The notes beneath the pieces were generated by a model. It saw nothing but the letters and a program-made list of their open reading frames with translations. It was not told the DNA's origin and made no database searches. A stretch of DNA of 64,000 bases from Rhodocyclaceae bacterium (lineage in GTDB: Bacteria > Pseudomonadota > Gammaproteobacteria > Burkholderiales > Rhodocyclaceae), in NCBI GenBank assembly GCA_023230455.1, contig JALNXH010000002.1:62001-126000 (forward strand), in the 5' to 3' direction. Below, in pieces: positions 54,511 to 63,600 of the stretch. The position numbers and the translations under genes are program-made. Each line of letters opens with the position of its first letter. The stretch's first letter is position 1.

Positions 54511-54969
54511 TCAGTGTGCGACGCGGGTGGTGCTGCCGCTGCTGATCAGGCGCACCCGGTCGCCGGGTCGGAACTCTTCGTCGGCTTCCTGGGTGATTGC
54601 CACGAGGCCGCTGCCGTTGTCCAGCCGTACGGTGATTTCCACCCCGTCGCTCTTGGTCGTCGCCTGCTCGATGGCGGAGCCGGCAATCCCGCCGGCAACG
54701 GCGCCAAGCACGGCGCCGACGTCTGAACCCCGGCCCTGGCCGACCTTGGAGCCGGCGGCGCCGCCGACGATTGCGCCGGCACCGGCGCCGAGGATCGACT
54801 TGTTGCCGGCAATGGTGACGCGGCGGACGCTATCCACCACGCCGGTACGTACCGACATTTCGCGCTGGGCCTGACCGCGTTCGTAAACCGAGCCGGAGGA
54901 ACTGGTTGTGCACCCGGCCAGCAGTGCCAGCAGGGCTACCGTGACGAGTGAAAGAGTGCGTGCGTTCAT
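54511..54969 (-). CDS. Glycine-zipper outer-membrane lipoprotein (SlyB-like)
   Basis: A 152-residue lipoprotein. The signal ends with a lipobox, ALLAGC (Cys20). A glycine-zipper region follows at about residues 58-100 (AGAGAIVGGAAGSKVG and AVAGGIAGSAIE), and a C-terminal beta part ends near residue 145. SlyB-like proteins are thought to stabilise the outer membrane. The ATG at 54969 has AGGAG seven bases upstream. It lies 10 bases after the PfkB kinase gene on the minus strand. Confidence 0.85.
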   Translation of the reverse strand: MNARTLSLVTVALLALLAGCTTSSSGSVYERGQAQREMSVRTGVVDSVRRVTIAGNKSILGAGAGAIVGGAAGSKVGQGRGSDVGAVLGAVAGGIAGSAIEQATTKSDGVEITVRLDNGSGLVAITQEADEEFRPGDRVRLISSGSTTRVAH

Positions 54970-54979
54970 TTCGATCTCC

Positions 54980-55915
54980 TTACCAAAGTGCGTGGCCGAA
55001 AGCGGCCAGATAACGGCGGGCGATTTCATCCCGCGACGGTTTGTGGTTCTGTCCGCCGCGATGGGCGATCTTGATCGCTCCCATCAGCGACGCAAGACGC
55101 CCGGTTTTCTCCCATTCCCAGCTGTTGGCGAGGCCGTAGAGCAGCCCGGAACGATAAGCGTCGCCGCAACCGGTCGGGTCGGTGAGCGAGTCCGGCTTGA
55201 CGCCGGGAATGTCGATTCGCTTGCCGCCGACATGAATCTGCGATCCTTCGCCGCCGAGCGTGACGATCAGCGCCTCCACTTCGCCTGCCAGGGACTCGAT
55301 GCTGCGGCCGGTGCGGTCGGCGATCAGCTTCGCTTCGTAATCATTGACCGTACAGTAGTTCGCGAGTTTCAGGAATTCCAGCAATTCCTCGCCGTTGAAC
55401 ATCGGTAGACCCTGGCCCGGATCGAAAATGAAGGGGATTCCCGCGGCGCGGAACTGGCGCGCATGTTCCAGCATGCCGTCGCGACCGTCGGGGGAGACGA
55501 TGCCGACGCGAACGCCTTCGGCATCGGCGACCTTGTTCTGGTGAGAATGGTTCATCGCTCCGGGGTGGAAGGCGGTGATCTGGTTGTCGTCGAGGTCGGT
55601 GGTGATGAATGCCTGCGCGGTATAGCTGCCCGCCACTTCGCGGACATGGCGGGCATCCAGGCCGAGCTGCTTGAGGCGGTGCAGATAGGGCGTCGAATCC
55701 TCACCCAGGGTGGCCATGATCAGCGGCTCGCCGCCGAGTAGCTTGAGGTTGTAGGCGATGTTACCGGCACAGCCGCCGAATTCGCGGCGCATGTCCGGTA
55801 CCAGGAAGGAGACGTTGAGGATGTGAATCTGTTCCGGCAGGATGTGATTTTTGAATCGATCATGGAACACCATGATGTTGTCGTAGGCCATGGAACCGCA
55901 GATCAAGGTTTTCAT
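54980..55915 (-). CDS. PfkB-family carbohydrate/nucleoside kinase
   Basis: A 311-residue kinase of the ribokinase/PfkB family. The substrate-binding GGCAGNIAYNLKLLGG is near residue 47 and the catalytic loop is DPTGCGDAYRSGLLYG, with Asp as the general base. The overall pattern resembles adenosine kinase-like members of Rhodocyclales; the exact substrate (adenosine, ribose or another sugar) is not certain. The start at 55915 opens MKTLICGSMAYDN. It is separated by 67 bases from the DUF3426 gene upstream. Confidence 0.82.
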   Translation of the reverse strand: MKTLICGSMAYDNIMVFHDRFKNHILPEQIHILNVSFLVPDMRREFGGCAGNIAYNLKLLGGEPLIMATLGEDSTPYLHRLKQLGLDARHVREVAGSYTAQAFITTDLDDNQITAFHPGAMNHSHQNKVADAEGVRVGIVSPDGRDGMLEHARQFRAAGIPFIFDPGQGLPMFNGEELLEFLKLANYCTVNDYEAKLIADRTGRSIESLAGEVEALIVTLGGEGSQIHVGGKRIDIPGVKPDSLTDPTGCGDAYRSGLLYGLANSWEWEKTGRLASLMGAIKIAHRGGQNHKPSRDEIARRYLAAFGHALW

Positions 55916-55982
55916 AAACGTTTCGCTAAGTGATGGCAAAAGTCGGTCGAGGATTGGCGAGGGGGACGGTATCCCTGCTCGC

Positions 55983-56936
55983 CTATGGATAGTAAAGGTA
56001 GAGACGGTAGCCGGCGGCCGGCGTATCGCCGGCATCAAGCAGCAGGCTGATCGGCAGTGTTCCACCGGCGGCGAAACCTGCTGTTGCGTTTAAGGGTGTA
56101 GGCAGGTATTCGGCCGGCTGCAACGATTTGACGATCAGCGGCTTGTCGGCGACATCGGTCAGGGTCAATTCGAGCAGCGGGTATTCTTGGGCAAATGGTG
56201 CACGGTTGTGCAGGGTCGCTGTGAGTTGCAGCCGGCCTTTCTGCCCGTCCGTGGGTTGCAGATCGGAGGTTTCGATGCCGAGCTGATCGATCTTCTGCGG
56301 CAGCGGTACTTGGCAGCCGACGGCCGCGCACGCCGCTTGCAATAGGGGCTTGAGGTCGGGCTGGAGCACCGAAATTTCGCTGCGGAAGTGCATCAGCGCC
56401 TGTGCTGTGAGGGCCAGCAGTGCAAACAGTGAGCCGACCAGCCATGGCCAGCGTCGCGGTGAACGTGGTTCGTGCAGGGTGGGCTCGAAAGCGGGCGGCG
56501 CAACGGTGTCTTCGGCATCGGCGAGCGTTTCCGGTTCCGTCGCAGATTCTGGCTCGGTGACGGCGGCGGGCGGCGGATCTGTTTCGCTGGACTCTGCCTG
56601 TTCGGTGGCGGGTGGGTCGGGCAATGCCAGCGCCACCTCGTCGGCGGTGATCAGTGTCGGGTGTCGATCATCCATGACAGGCTCGGGCACCGGCGCGATT
56701 TGCGCTTCCGGCACTTGCGCCGGAAGCGGTGCCGCCAATTCGCCATCTGCATAGACGTTCCCCGGGGTGGCCGCTTCGCTCTGTTCCGGAAGCGGCACGA
56801 CGACTTCCTCGACCAGCGCATCGAGCGCGTTGAACACGGTGTTGCAGGCGCCGCAACGCACCCGCCCGAGGCGGATCTTCAATTGCTCCGGGGTGACGCG
56901 GAACGTCGTGGCGCAGGCGGGGCAACGGGTGAGCAA
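55983..56936 (-). CDS. Zinc-ribbon DUF3426 membrane protein
   Basis: A 317-residue protein of unknown function. The N-terminal zinc ribbon has two CX2C pairs (TRCPACATTFRV and VRCGACNTVF). A long acidic, Pro-rich linker, one membrane helix (WPWLVGSLFALLALTAQAL, about residue 165) and a C-terminal DUF3426 beta domain follow. No ATG suits the start: a TTG at 56936 with GGAG six bases upstream gives the usual short lead before the ribbon; a GTG nine codons upstream (56963) would overlap prmA. It follows prmA as in many betaproteobacteria. Confidence 0.82.
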   Translation of the reverse strand: MLTRCPACATTFRVTPEQLKIRLGRVRCGACNTVFNALDALVEEVVVPLPEQSEAATPGNVYADGELAAPLPAQVPEAQIAPVPEPVMDDRHPTLITADEVALALPDPPATEQAESSETDPPPAAVTEPESATEPETLADAEDTVAPPAFEPTLHEPRSPRRWPWLVGSLFALLALTAQALMHFRSEISVLQPDLKPLLQAACAAVGCQVPLPQKIDQLGIETSDLQPTDGQKGRLQLTATLHNRAPFAQEYPLLELTLTDVADKPLIVKSLQPAEYLPTPLNATAGFAAGGTLPISLLLDAGDTPAAGYRLYLYYP

Positions 56937-56938
56937 AA

Positions 56939-57835
56939 CTAGCTCCGGCCTTCCAGACGGCACCAGCCCTCATGAGTGGCGCCGACGGCGAGGGCGATGT
57001 AGGGCGCGTAGGCGGCGATGACCTGTTGCGCCTGACTCTCCAGCACGCCCGACAGCGCCAGGCGTCCGCCTGCGGCGACGCGGCCGGCGAGCAGGGGCGC
57101 GAGAACACAGAGCGGATTGGTGAGGATATTGGCGACGACCAGATCGAAGGTCTCGTTCAACGCCTGCTGCGAATGGCGCAGCGAGAGCTCGACGCGGTTG
57201 CGCTCGGCGTTGTAGCGCGCCGATTCGAGCGCCCTGTCGTCGATGTCTACGCCGAGCACCGACGCTGCGCCGAGCTTTGCCGCGGCGATGGCGAGAATCC
57301 CCGAGCCGCAGCCGTAGTCGAGTACGCTCGGATTCCCAAGCGGGCCGCTGCGCACCGTTTCGCAAAGCCATTGCAGGCAGAGGTAAGTGGTCGGATGCGA
57401 GCCGGTACCGAAGGCGAGACCGGGGTCGAGCTCGATATTGATCGCCTGCGCGTCGGGAGCGACATGCCAGGAGGGTACGATCCACAGCCGGTCGTTGATG
57501 CGGATCGGATCGAATTGGGACTGGGTGAGCTGCACCCAGTTTTGCTCTGCAACTTCCGACAGTTCGAAGTCGGGCAGATCGTCGAGGCCGATGGCCTGGC
57601 AGGCCGCTGCGACACGGCCGGGGAGGTCGTCGCCGGGTTCGAACAGCGCGACCACCCGGCTCTGCTGCCACAATGGCGTGGCCGCGCTGCCCGGCTCGCC
57701 GAACTGCGGCGTTTCCGCTTCAGTACCGGCCTGCGCGTCCTCGACGCTGACCGAAAGCGCGCCGTGGTCCATCAGGGCCTCGGAAAGGGCGTCCGCATGG
57801 GTCGCGTCGGTGAGCAGCGAGACATTGACCCACAC
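56939..57835 (-). CDS. prmA: Ribosomal protein L11 methyltransferase
   Basis: Methylates ribosomal protein L11. The 298-residue protein has the N-terminal substrate-recognition domain starting VWVNVSLLTDATHADALSEAL and the SAM domain with LDYGCGSGILAIAAAKLGA (about residue 165) and VVANILTNPL, the NPL-type catalytic region. The start is GTG at 57835. Its stop lies three bases before the TTG start proposed for the DUF3426 gene; it follows accC by four bases. Confidence 0.93.
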   Translation of the reverse strand: MWVNVSLLTDATHADALSEALMDHGALSVSVEDAQAGTEAETPQFGEPGSAATPLWQQSRVVALFEPGDDLPGRVAAACQAIGLDDLPDFELSEVAEQNWVQLTQSQFDPIRINDRLWIVPSWHVAPDAQAINIELDPGLAFGTGSHPTTYLCLQWLCETVRSGPLGNPSVLDYGCGSGILAIAAAKLGAASVLGVDIDDRALESARYNAERNRVELSLRHSQQALNETFDLVVANILTNPLCVLAPLLAGRVAAGGRLALSGVLESQAQQVIAAYAPYIALAVGATHEGWCRLEGRS

Positions 57836-57839
57836 GCGG

Positions 57840-59189
57840 CTATTTTCCTTTGGCGGCTAGTTTTTCTTCAAGATAATGAATGCTGGTTCCGCCCAGAACG
57901 AAGCGTTCGTCCAGCATCATTTCCTGGTGCAGCGGGATGTTGGTTTTGATGCCGGTGACCATCATTTCCGACAGGGCGATGCGCATGCGGCGGATCGCCT
58001 GTTCGCGGGTGTCGCCGGTGGCGATGACCTTGCCAATCATCGAGTCGTAATTGGGCGGCACGTTGTAGCCGGAATAGGCATGCGAGTCGACGCGTATCCC
58101 CGGGCCGCCGGGCGCGTGCCAGGTGGTGATCTTGCCCGGCGACGGCGTGAACTTGAACGGATCCTCGGCATTGATGCGGCACTCGATGGCGTGGCCCTTG
58201 AGCGCAACGTCGCGCTGCTTAAGCCAGAGCTTCTCGCCGGCGGCGATGCGAATCTGCGCCTGGACGATATCGACCCCGGTCACCTGTTCGGTCACCGGAT
58301 GCTCAACCTGCACCCGGGTGTTCATCTCGATGAAATAGAACTCACCGTTTTCGTAAAGAAACTCGAAGGTGCCGGCACCGCGGTAGTTGATGCGTCGGCA
58401 GGCGGCGGCACAGGCTTCGCCGACCTTGACGATCAGGCGACGGGGAATGTCGGGGGCGGGCGCTTCCTCGATTACTTTCTGGTGCCGGCGTTGCATCGAG
58501 CAGTCGCGCTCGCCCAGATAGACGGCGTTGCCGTGCTGGTCGGCGAGAACCTGGATTTCGATGTGGCGCGGGTTTTCGAGGAATTTCTCCATGTATACCG
58601 TCGGATTGCCGAAGGCGGCACCGGCTTCGCTGCGGGTCATAGCGACGGCATTGAGCAGGGCAGCCTCGGTATGCACCACGCGCATGCCGCGCCCGCCGCC
58701 GCCGCCGGCAGCTTTGATGATGATCGGATAGCCGACCGCACGGGCGATCTTGACGATCTCCTTCGGGTCTTCCGGCAGGGCCCCTTCCGAGCCGGGCACA
58801 CAAGGTACGCTGGCTTCCTTCATGGAGTTCTTGGCGCTGACCTTGTCGCCCATCAGGCGGATGGTTTCGGCGCGCGGGCCGATGAAGACGAAGCCGGACG
58901 TTTCGACACGCTCGGCAAAGTCGGCGTTTTCGGAGAGAAAACCGTAGCCGGGATGGATCGCCTGAGCGTCGGTGACTTCCGCGGCGGAGATGATGGCCGG
59001 AATATTAAGGTAGCTCTGTGCCGAGGCGGGCGGTCCTATGCAGACCGATTCGTCGGCCAGCTTGACGTACTTGGCTTCGGTGTCGGCCGTGGAGTGCACG
59101 GCGACCGTCTTAATACCCAGTTCGCGACAGGCGCGCAGGACGCGCAGGGCGATCTCTCCGCGGTTGGCGATGAGAACCTTCTCGAACAT
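57840..59189 (-). CDS. accC: Biotin carboxylase subunit of acetyl-CoA carboxylase
   Basis: Carboxylates biotin on AccB with bicarbonate and ATP, the first half-reaction of fatty-acid synthesis. At 449 residues it equals E. coli AccC. It opens MFEKVLIANRGEIALRVLRA, has the glycine-rich ATP loop KAAGGGGGRGMRVV (about residue 160) and the active-site HIEIQVLADQHGN and EMNTRVQVEHPVTE. The ATG at 59189 is taken; a TTG three codons upstream would overlap accB. It follows accB by five bases. Confidence 0.97.
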   Translation of the reverse strand: MFEKVLIANRGEIALRVLRACRELGIKTVAVHSTADTEAKYVKLADESVCIGPPASAQSYLNIPAIISAAEVTDAQAIHPGYGFLSENADFAERVETSGFVFIGPRAETIRLMGDKVSAKNSMKEASVPCVPGSEGALPEDPKEIVKIARAVGYPIIIKAAGGGGGRGMRVVHTEAALLNAVAMTRSEAGAAFGNPTVYMEKFLENPRHIEIQVLADQHGNAVYLGERDCSMQRRHQKVIEEAPAPDIPRRLIVKVGEACAAACRRINYRGAGTFEFLYENGEFYFIEMNTRVQVEHPVTEQVTGVDIVQAQIRIAAGEKLWLKQRDVALKGHAIECRINAEDPFKFTPSPGKITTWHAPGGPGIRVDSHAYSGYNVPPNYDSMIGKVIATGDTREQAIRRMRIALSEMMVTGIKTNIPLHQEMMLDERFVLGGTSIHYLEEKLAAKGK

Positions 59190-59194
59190 CGCGC

Positions 59195-59638
59195 TCAACC
59201 GATGACGAAGAGGGGCTGGCCGAATTCCACCGGCTGGCCGTTTTCGACCAGGATGGCCTTGACCGTGCCGGATACATCGGCCTCGATCTCGTTCATCAGC
59301 TTCATGGCTTCAAGGATGCACAGCGTCGCACCCTGCTTGACGGCGGTACCGACTTCGACGAAAGCCGGTGCTCCGGGGCTGCCGGCGCGGTAGAAGGTGC
59401 CGACCATCGGCGCGGTAACCACATGGCCTTCGGGCAGGCCGTTGCCAATCGGTTCGGCGGGTAGAGCCGGGGCTGGGGCATGGGCGGCGGCCGGGGCGCT
59501 CATCATCACGGTGGTCGGTGCCGGTGCCGCAACGTGTTTGGCAATGCGGATTTTTTCCTCGCCCTCGCTGATTTCCAGCTCGGAAATACCCGAATTCTGG
59601 ACGAGGTCGATCAGCGTTTTAAGTTTTCTTAGGTCCAT
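59195..59638 (-). CDS. accB: Biotin carboxyl carrier protein of acetyl-CoA carboxylase
   Basis: Carries the biotin between the two half-reactions. The 147-residue protein has the N-terminal helical part, an Ala/Pro-rich linker (about 36-62) and the biotinyl domain with Lys113 in EAMKLMNE as the attachment site. It is the first gene of accB-accC-prmA-DUF3426, behind an intrinsic terminator that closes the aroQ transcript. The AccA and AccD subunits are not in the window. Confidence 0.96.
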   Translation of the reverse strand: MDLRKLKTLIDLVQNSGISELEISEGEEKIRIAKHVAAPAPTTVMMSAPAAAHAPAPALPAEPIGNGLPEGHVVTAPMVGTFYRAGSPGAPAFVEVGTAVKQGATLCILEAMKLMNEIEADVSGTVKAILVENGQPVEFGQPLFVIG

Positions 59639-59649
59639 GGAGACTCCCT

Positions 59650-59682
59650 ACAAAGAAAACCGGGATGCAATGGCACCCCGGT
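59650..59682 (-). terminator. Intrinsic terminator between aroQ and accB
   Basis: Arms at 59659-59668 and 59673-59682 form a 10-pair stem (one G-U in the minus-strand RNA) around a 4-base loop. In the minus direction the stem is followed by TTTTCTTTG (59650-59658). This should end the aroQ transcript, so accBC has its own promoter or depends on readthrough. Confidence 0.75.
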
Positions 59683-59689
59683 ATATGAA

Positions 59690-60202
59690 TCAGGATTGCG
59701 GCGCTTGGCGCAGACGCGCCAAGGCGGCGTCGAGCGCCAGATCGTAGCCCTGCACGCCGAGTCCGCAGATTACGCCGACAGCGGCGGCGGAAAAATGCGA
59801 GTGGTGGCGGAACGTTTCGCGGGCATGGATGTTCGAGATGTGAACTTCGATGAACGGGATGCCGACACCGCGCAAGGCATCGGGAATGGCGATGCTGGTG
59901 TGGCTATAGGCGCCGGGATTGATGATGATGAATTCAATGCCTTCGCTGCGGGCCGATTGAACCCGGTCGATCAATTCGCCTTCATGGTTGCTTTGAAAGC
60001 TTTCGATTTGTACCCCGGCAACGCGGGCGCGGGATTCCATGGCGCCGTGGATGTCGGAAAGGGTGGTGGTGCCGTAAATCTCGGGTTCCCGGCTGCCCAG
60101 CAAATTCAGGTTGGGACCGTGAAGAACCAGGATTCGAACCGGTAGATCGGTATCGGAGGCGCTTTTTTTGTCGGCTCTGCGGCCGCGAGTTGGCTTCGTC
60201 AT
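59690..60202 (-). CDS. aroQ: Type II 3-dehydroquinate dehydratase
   Basis: Third step of the shikimate pathway. The 170-residue protein contains LVLHGPNLNLLGSREPEIYG (key part: NLLGSREPEIYG, with the catalytic Tyr), INPGAYSHTSIAI and VHISNIHAR. The ATG at 60202 adds about 22 Lys/Arg-rich residues before the usual start; no better start lies nearer. It is divided from accB by a terminator, and the TlpA-like gene lies 43 bases upstream. Confidence 0.93.
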   Translation of the reverse strand: MTKPTRGRRADKKSASDTDLPVRILVLHGPNLNLLGSREPEIYGTTTLSDIHGAMESRARVAGVQIESFQSNHEGELIDRVQSARSEGIEFIIINPGAYSHTSIAIPDALRGVGIPFIEVHISNIHARETFRHHSHFSAAAVGVICGLGVQGYDLALDAALARLRQAPQS

Positions 60203-60245
60203 GGCAGCTAGTTTGCCGCAATTGACTACAGTTTGTCCAGTTTTG

Positions 60246-60785
60246 TTATTGCCGGGCGAGGATGGCGTCGAGCCGGGCCTGCAACTCGGCTTCGCCCAGA
60301 ATCCCAACCTTGGTGGCTGTCAAACGCCCTTCACTGTCGATGATGGCGGTGAACGGCAGGCCTTGTGTTGCGTTGCCGAGCTGGGCTGTCAGATCCAGTG
60401 TTGTTCCGTCGCCGAGCAGTAGCGGGTAGCTGACCGGAGCGTGGCGGGAATAGGCTTGCACCGGGGCTTCGTCGTCGATGGCGATACCGAGGAATTGCAC
60501 GCCCTTGCTTGCATATTGCTCGCTGATCCGCGAAAAACCGGGCATCTCGGCACGGCAGGGCGGGCACCAGGTCGCCCAGAAATTCACCACCAGAACCTTG
60601 CCGCGCCAGTCGGCGAGTGAACGTGGCCTCCCGTCGAGGGTTTTCAGCGGCGCGTTGCTCAGGCGGAGCAATGCCGGATCGGATGCCGGCATTGCCCGGG
60701 TGTTGCTTTGGTTGATCCAGTAGCCGGCCCATGCGGCGATTGCAGCGACCGCGAACGCCGCTAGAGCTATTCTCGCGCCGTTCAT
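60246..60785 (-). CDS. TlpA-family thiol:disulfide protein
   Basis: A 179-residue periplasmic thioredoxin-like protein anchored by its N-terminal hydrophobic segment (residues 5-23). The redox site is FWATWCPPCRAEM with Cys74 and Cys77, and the cis-proline motif GLPFTAII follows. TlpA-like proteins reduce cytochrome c or other envelope thiols. The ATG at 60785 overlaps the stop of the upstream hypothetical gene (ATGA). Confidence 0.9.
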   Translation of the reverse strand: MNGARIALAAFAVAAIAAWAGYWINQSNTRAMPASDPALLRLSNAPLKTLDGRPRSLADWRGKVLVVNFWATWCPPCRAEMPGFSRISEQYASKGVQFLGIAIDDEAPVQAYSRHAPVSYPLLLGDGTTLDLTAQLGNATQGLPFTAIIDSEGRLTATKVGILGEAELQARLDAILARQ

Positions 60786-61393
60786 TTCGGGTCGAGCAGG
60801 GCCGCGACGGCAGTTGCTTTGGCGCGCTGCGGACGGCTTCCGGAATGCGGGTTACGCCGCTGTTGTCGTTCGAGGTTGAGCGGATAGATCGAGAGCGTCA
60901 TCGGCACATCTTCCCACTCCAGTCGAAGCTGCGTTTCCGGGGTATCGGGGCCGTGGCGGCGTGGATCGAAGGTGTCGTAGGCGATGTTGCGAGCGAGCAG
61001 GGAAATCTCCACGTCCTTTGCGCTGTCGGCAAATAGGTCGAGTTCCACCGAGGCGTAACGGCCTGCGGTACCGTCCAGCACGCCGCCGGTCAGATAGGGA
61101 TGGAATTCGTCCAGCAGTTGCATCAGATCGAGTGCGGCACAACGCATTTCCTTGAGGCGATCACGTTGTTCGTCTTCCTGATAGAGCGATTGGTAGATAC
61201 GAAGTTCGGCCTCGACTTCATCGTTGCTTGGCAAGGTTTCGCCTTCTGCCAGCCCCAGGCTTTTTGCCGCCTTGCGTTTGGCGTAGCCGTAGTCGCCGAT
61301 CCCCTCTTCCGCCATCAGTCGGGCGGCCAGACTGGCAACAGCGCGTCGGGCGAAGGTGTCGTGGGCGCGCTGTACGGGCTTGTGGCGGGGCAT
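60782..61393 (-). CDS. Conserved-looking hypothetical protein (possible nucleotidyltransferase-like)
   Basis: A 203-residue protein not recognised by name. It is mostly helical in its first half (ARRAVASLAARLMAEEGI) and ends Lys/Arg-rich. The segment LTGGVLDGTAGRYASVELDLF near residues 101-121 (key part: GRYASVELDLF) faintly recalls a nucleotidyltransferase core, but the usual GSxxxGxxxxxSDxD is not intact. It overlaps the TlpA gene by four bases and is divergent from mpl. The start ATG at 61393 gives MPRHKPVQRAHDTF. Confidence 0.65.
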   Translation of the reverse strand: MPRHKPVQRAHDTFARRAVASLAARLMAEEGIGDYGYAKRKAAKSLGLAEGETLPSNDEVEAELRIYQSLYQEDEQRDRLKEMRCAALDLMQLLDEFHPYLTGGVLDGTAGRYASVELDLFADSAKDVEISLLARNIAYDTFDPRRHGPDTPETQLRLEWEDVPMTLSIYPLNLERQQRRNPHSGSRPQRAKATAVAALLDPK

Positions 61394-61476
61394 GGTGTTC
61401 CGGCGGCAAGGTAGAATTCGGCACCATTGTACGCGTCACCCCAGAGCGCTATTGGCGATTACCCCCCTCTTTCCCA

Positions 61477-62823
61477 ATGCATATCCACATACTCGGCATT
61501 TGCGGTACTTTCATGGGTGGCATCGCTCTTCTGGCAAGAGCGGCGGGTCACACGGTAACCGGCTGCGACGCGAACGTCTATCCGCCGATGAGCATCCAGC
61601 TCAAAGAGCAGGGAGTCGCGCTGACCGAGGGTTACGGCGCCGAGCAAGTGGCCCTTGCGCCCGACATTTTCGTCGTCGGCAATGCCATTTCGCGCGGCAA
61701 TTCGCTCCTCGAAGCCATCCTTGACCGCAATTTGCCCTATGTCTCCGGTCCGCAATGGCTGGCCGACAACATTCTGTGCGGCAAATGGGTGTTGGGCGTG
61801 GCAGGCACCCATGGCAAGACCACCACAACGTCGCTGTTGGCCTGGATACTCGAATACGCGGGTCTCAATCCGGGCTTTCTCGTCGGCGGTGTGCCGGAAG
61901 ATTTCGGCGTTTCGGCACGCTTGACGGACTCGCCGTTTTTTGTCATTGAAGCCGACGAGTACGACACGGCGTTTTGCGACAAGCGATCGAAGTTCGTTCA
62001 CTATCGTCCGCGAACCGCCATTCTGAACAACCTCGAATTCGATCATGCCGATATCTTCGCTGATCTTCAGGCCATCGAGACGCAATTCCATCATCTGGTT
62101 CGCACGTTGCCGAGCCAGGGGCTGATCGTCGCGAATGCTGCCGAAGAGTCGCTGCGGCGAGTACTCGGTCGCGGTTGCTGGACGCCGGTGGAATGGTTCA
62201 ACTCGGAGGAGGGCTGGACGGCGGATGCCGTCGAAGGTGATGGGTTCGAAGTTTCCTGTGCCACCCGTGTGCTTGGCCATACCCGGCTGGCGCTGCCCGG
62301 CGCGCACAACCGAGCCAACGCCCTCGCTGCGCTGGTGGCGGCACGTCATGTGGGTGTGCCGCTGGAGATCGGCTTCAGCGCGCTGGCGGAGTTCAAGGGC
62401 GTCAAGCGGCGGCTGGAAGTGAAGGGAACGGTACGCGGGGTAACTGTATATGACGATTTCGCCCACCATCCGACGGCGATTGCCGCCACCGTCGCCGGGC
62501 TGCGCAGCCGGGTCGGCGGGCAGAGGATTCTGGCCGTGCTGGAGCCGCGCTCCAACACCATGAAGCTAGGCATCATGAAAGCCCAGCTTGCGGGCAGCCT
62601 AGTGGATGCCGATCGGGTTTTCTGTTACGCGCACGGCTTGGACTGGAATCCATCTGAGGCGTTGGCCGGACTCGGTGACAAGGCGCGCAGTTTCGAGGAT
62701 CTGGGCCAGTTGGTAGCGGCCGTTGTCGCGGCGGCGGACAACGGCGATCATATTCTGGTGATGAGTAATGGAGGCTTTGGCGGCGTACATGCCCAATTGC
62801 TCAAGGCGCTCGCCGGCCATTGA
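61477..62823 (+). CDS. mpl: UDP-N-acetylmuramate:tripeptide ligase (murein peptide recycling)
   Basis: Joins the tripeptide L-Ala-D-Glu-mDAP recovered from murein to UDP-MurNAc. The 448-residue Mur ligase starts MHIHILGICGTFMGGIALL, has the ATP loop GVAGTHGKTTTTSLLAW (about residue 111) and EADEYDTAFCDKRSKF. The lysine-containing NNLEFDHADIF follows. The start ATG at 61477 fits this opening; the open frame upstream is not used. It is convergent with the cytochrome c4 gene. Confidence 0.94.
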   Translation: MHIHILGICGTFMGGIALLARAAGHTVTGCDANVYPPMSIQLKEQGVALTEGYGAEQVALAPDIFVVGNAISRGNSLLEAILDRNLPYVSGPQWLADNILCGKWVLGVAGTHGKTTTTSLLAWILEYAGLNPGFLVGGVPEDFGVSARLTDSPFFVIEADEYDTAFCDKRSKFVHYRPRTAILNNLEFDHADIFADLQAIETQFHHLVRTLPSQGLIVANAAEESLRRVLGRGCWTPVEWFNSEEGWTADAVEGDGFEVSCATRVLGHTRLALPGAHNRANALAALVAARHVGVPLEIGFSALAEFKGVKRRLEVKGTVRGVTVYDDFAHHPTAIAATVAGLRSRVGGQRILAVLEPRSNTMKLGIMKAQLAGSLVDADRVFCYAHGLDWNPSEALAGLGDKARSFEDLGQLVAAVVAAADNGDHILVMSNGGFGGVHAQLLKALAGH

Positions 62824-62937
62824 TCGATCCGCTCTGCCTGAGCGGCTTCATTTCTGTCGCGGTAAACGAGCTCGGCCCGCAGGATTCCTCCCGCGGGCCG
62901 TCCCTGTCTCCCCCTCCGTCTGTTGTTTCGCGCAGCC
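62824..62937. terminator. Convergent gap with two hairpins
   Basis: Between mpl (plus) and the cytochrome gene (minus). CCGCT/AGCGG (62829-62833 and 62841-62845) is followed by CTTCATTTCT, a weak terminator for mpl. CGGCCCGC/GCGGGCCG (62873-62880 and 62893-62900) forms an 8-pair stem with no T-run on either side and may serve both directions less efficiently. Confidence 0.4.
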
Positions 62938-63600
62938 TTAGCGGCTGAGCGTCGAAACGTATTCCGCTACGGCCTCGATATCCTTTGCATCCAACCGGTT
63001 CGCGACATCGCGCATCACGTGTGCGGCATCGTTGCTGCGTTTGCCTTCGCGATAGGCCAGCAGTTGCGACGCGATGTAACCGGCATGTTGTCCGCCGATG
63101 GCGGGCGCCAGTATGGCAGGCTGTTTAGCCATCATTTTGCTCCAGTTCGTATTGCCGGCGCCCGCAGGACCATGGCAACCGAGGCAGGCGGCAACTACTT
63201 CGGGGCGATTCTTGCCTTTATTGAAGATTTTTTCGCCTACAGCCAACTGGTCCTTTTTCGTTGCCGGATTGGGCCTGGCCGGCTGGCTGGCAAAATAGGC
63301 GGCGATATCAGGAATGTCGGCTTCGGCGACCGCCTGCGCTTGCGGAGACATTTGTTCGTTGCTACGGCGTCCCGTCTTGAAATCGCGCAACTGCTTTTCG
63401 AGGTACTCCGGCAACTGGCCGGCAAGCTTGGGAGCCTTCAATGCGGCAAACATTTCTGGTACGGTGTTGCCGTCGGGTCCGTGGCATCCCATGCAGGCGG
63501 CTGCCTTTTGTTTACCGGCTTCCACATTGCCGGCTGCATGTGAGACGAGGCACGCCGCACCGAGCAGGATGGCGGCGAGCAGTTGCGGTTTCTTCGTCAT
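62938..63600 (-). CDS. Dihaem cytochrome c4-like protein
   Basis: A 220-residue periplasmic cytochrome with a signal peptide (residues 1 to about 23, ending SHAAG) and two CXXCH sites: CMGCH (Cys36, Cys39, His40) and CLGCH (Cys139, Cys142, His143). Each half has a methionine for the sixth ligand (NEQMSP near residue 84, AHVMRD near residue 197). It is typical of the c4 class that feeds electrons to terminal oxidases. It is divergent from an oxidase subunit gene, which supports that role. Confidence 0.92.
   Translation of the reverse strand: MTKKPQLLAAILLGAACLVSHAAGNVEAGKQKAAACMGCHGPDGNTVPEMFAALKAPKLAGQLPEYLEKQLRDFKTGRRSNEQMSPQAQAVAEADIPDIAAYFASQPARPNPATKKDQLAVGEKIFNKGKNRPEVVAACLGCHGPAGAGNTNWSKMMAKQPAILAPAIGGQHAGYIASQLLAYREGKRSNDAAHVMRDVANRLDAKDIEAVAEYVSTLSR

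Noticed and set aside
61476..61490. DnaA-box-like ATATCCACA at the mpl start
   Set aside because: One mismatch, single copy and inside the coding start; expected by chance.
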